Part shown: piece by piece, positions 4,444 through 5,655 of the stretch
Layout: every line of letters begins with the position of its first letter
Numbering within the stretch: the stretch's first letter is position 1
Source of the DNA: an uncultured Burkholderiales bacterium
Lineage (GTDB): Bacteria; Pseudomonadota; Gammaproteobacteria; Burkholderiales; Burkholderiaceae_E
DNA length: 5,655 nucleotides
Assembly (NCBI GenBank): GCA_903831925.1
Contig: CAIKZV010000458.1
Coordinates: 1 to 5,655 of the forward strand
Reading direction: 5' to 3'
Position numbers and translations under genes: made by a program
Notes under the pieces: generated by a model
Database searches by the model: none
What the model was told of the DNA's origin: nothing
Seen by the model: only the letters and a program-made list of their open reading frames with translations

Positions 4444-5655
4444 ATGACCCAAGCCACCCTCCAGGGCTTCGCCCGAGACCGTCTTTCGCGCATCGATCGC
4501 TTCATCGATGACAAATATGTCAAGACCGGCAAGCTGCCGGGGGCGCAGTTGCAGATCCTGCGCAAGGTAGAACTGGTTCATCAGATGGTGCTGGGCCATG
4601 CCGATCTCGAACGCGGCATTCCGGTGACCCCCGAGACCGTCTATCGCATCTATTCGATGACCAAGCCGATCACCAGCATGGCGTTCATGATGCTGGTCGA
4701 GCAAGGGCTGGTGGCGCTCGACGATCCGGTCAGCCGTTTCATTCCGGAGTTCAAGGACCTGGCGGTGTTCAGCGCCGGTATCGGTCCTTACATCACCACG
4801 CCGGTGACTCGTCCGATGCAGATGGTCGATCTGCTTCGACACACCTCCGGTCTCACCTATGGTTTCCAGTTCCGAAGCAACATCGATGCGGCCTATCGCA
4901 AGCAGGTGTTGTCCGACCGCGCCGGCCCGCTCGACATGGCGGGTTTTGTCGATGCGCTGGCAAAATTGCCGCTCGAATTTTCGCCCGGCGATGCCTGGAA
5001 TTACTCGGTCTCGACCGATGTGCTCGGTGTACTGGTGCAGCGGATCTCGGGTCAGTCATTCGAGTCCTTCGTGAAGGCGCGCATCCTCGATCCGCTCGGC
5101 ATGACTGAAACCTCGTTCCAGGTCCGTGAAGACCAGCGGTCGCGCTTTGCCGCCTGCTACCTGCCCACGCCAGAAGCAGGCCTGAAGCTGCAGGACGATC
5201 CGCAGACCAGCGTCTATCTCACGCCGCCGGTCTTCCATTCCGGCGGCGGCGGACTGGTCTCGACCATCGGCGACTATGCGAAGTTCTGCCAGATGCTGGT
5301 CAATCGTGGCCAGTACAAAGGCCATCACTTCGTGTCGCCGGCCACCCTGCGCATGATGGCTGCCAATCAGCTGCCGGGTGGCTCGGATCTGTCCAGCATG
5401 TCGCGCTCGATGTTCTCCGAAGCGTCGAATGCCGGCGTCGGATTCGGTCTCGGGTTTGCTGTGGTCTTCGATCCGGTCAAGGCCTTGCTGCCCTCGAGCG
5501 TGGGCGAGTTCTATTGGGGCGGAGCGGCATCGACCGCATTCTGGATCGATCCGGTCGAGGACATCGCGGTGATCTTCATGACCCAGCTGATGGGTTCGTC
5601 CACCTACCCGGTCCGCCGCGAACTGCGCACGCTGGTCTATTCGGCGCTGGTCGAG
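4444..5655 (+). CDS. Serine hydrolase of the class C beta-lactamase/EstB esterase family (3' end cut by window)
   Basis: The frame is open from ATG 4444 to the window edge, giving 404 codons with no stop. Three active-site elements of family VIII esterases such as EstB are present: Ser71-x-x-Lys74 in RIYSMTKPIT, Tyr187 in WNYSVSTDVLG, and Trp358-Gly-Gly in FYWGGAAST, where AmpC has Lys-Thr-Gly. LRHTSGLTYG (about 135-144), DPLGMTETSF and the HSGGGGLVSTIGDYAKF segment (from 265) are also typical. The WGG in place of KTG points to an esterase or amide hydrolase rather than a resistance beta-lactamase, and no signal peptide is seen, again unlike secreted AmpC. EstB-type proteins are about 390-430 residues and the last residues (LRTLVYSALVE) resemble the family's end, so only a few residues are probably missing. 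Third gene of the hydrolase operon, 19 bp after its neighbour. Confidence 0.92.
   Translation, partial: MTQATLQGFARDRLSRIDRFIDDKYVKTGKLPGAQLQILRKVELVHQMVLGHADLERGIPVTPETVYRIYSMTKPITSMAFMMLVEQGLVALDDPVSRFIPEFKDLAVFSAGIGPYITTPVTRPMQMVDLLRHTSGLTYGFQFRSNIDAAYRKQVLSDRAGPLDMAGFVDALAKLPLEFSPGDAWNYSVSTDVLGVLVQRISGQSFESFVKARILDPLGMTETSFQVREDQRSRFAACYLPTPEAGLKLQDDPQTSVYLTPPVFHSGGGGLVSTIGDYAKFCQMLVNRGQYKGHHFVSPATLRMMAANQLPGGSDLSSMSRSMFSEASNAGVGFGLGFAVVFDPVKALLPSSVGEFYWGGAASTAFWIDPVEDIAVIFMTQLMGSSTYPVRRELRTLVYSALVE

Noticed and set aside
4444..5655. Calling this an AmpC-type beta-lactamase resistance gene
   Set aside because: The Ser-x-x-Lys and Tyr motifs are shared, but the third motif is Trp-Gly-Gly as in EstB esterases rather than Lys-Thr-Gly, there is no export signal, and the gene sits in a hydrolase operon without an ampR.
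1..5655. tRNA, rRNA, CRISPR array, insertion sequence or phage attachment site
   Set aside because: No regularly spaced repeats, transposase-like frames, flanking duplications or tRNA-like cloverleaf were seen by eye on either strand.

Overview
The window is GC-rich and densely coding. Its complete genes all end in TGA and mostly start behind clear purine-rich Shine-Dalgarno sequences, as expected for a high-GC Gram-negative bacterium. The OmpA-type protein tail at the left edge requires an outer membrane. I infer Pseudomonadota, perhaps a betaproteobacterium, but no rRNA or marker gene is present to fix the lineage. I see no tRNA, rRNA, CRISPR array, insertion sequence or phage gene, and no gene-free stretch longer than about 115 bp.

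Layout: (1) 1-176, + strand: the C-terminal end of an OmpA-family protein, followed by a tandem hairpin and a strong rho-independent terminator (188-257). This closes off an unrelated upstream unit. (2) 270-1845, - strand: a two-gene operon encoding a carboxymuconolactone decarboxylase-family (AhpD-fold) protein, then an aldo/keto reductase of the YajO-like type, only 10 bp apart. (3) 1846-1958: a 113-bp divergent intergenic region that must hold control sites for both directions. (4) 1959-5655, + strand: a tight operon of three hydrolases from three unrelated folds: a metallo-beta-lactamase-fold hydrolase (GTG start), a gamma-glutamyltransferase-like Ntn hydrolase that starts on the base after the previous stop (TGAATG), and a serine beta-lactamase-fold (EstB-like) esterase that runs off the right edge, probably only a few residues short of its end.

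The divergent pair of operons looks like one functional module: two oxidoreductase-type or small accessory proteins on one side and three bond-cleaving enzymes on the other. None of the five proteins shows a signal peptide or membrane segment, so the module appears to act in the cytoplasm. The most notable point is the gamma-glutamyltransferase homologue. It keeps the autoprocessing Thr-Thr-His and oxyanion glycines, but most residues that hold the gamma-glutamyl group in the E. coli enzyme are replaced and the lid loop is short. It is therefore probably an amide hydrolase for some other substrate. Together with the lactonase/phosphotriesterase-like metallo-hydrolase and the EstB-like esterase, this suggests a catabolic pathway for a molecule with amide, ester or lactone bonds. 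The substrate cannot be read from the sequence. No transporter or regulator lies inside the window; they would be expected beyond the right edge.
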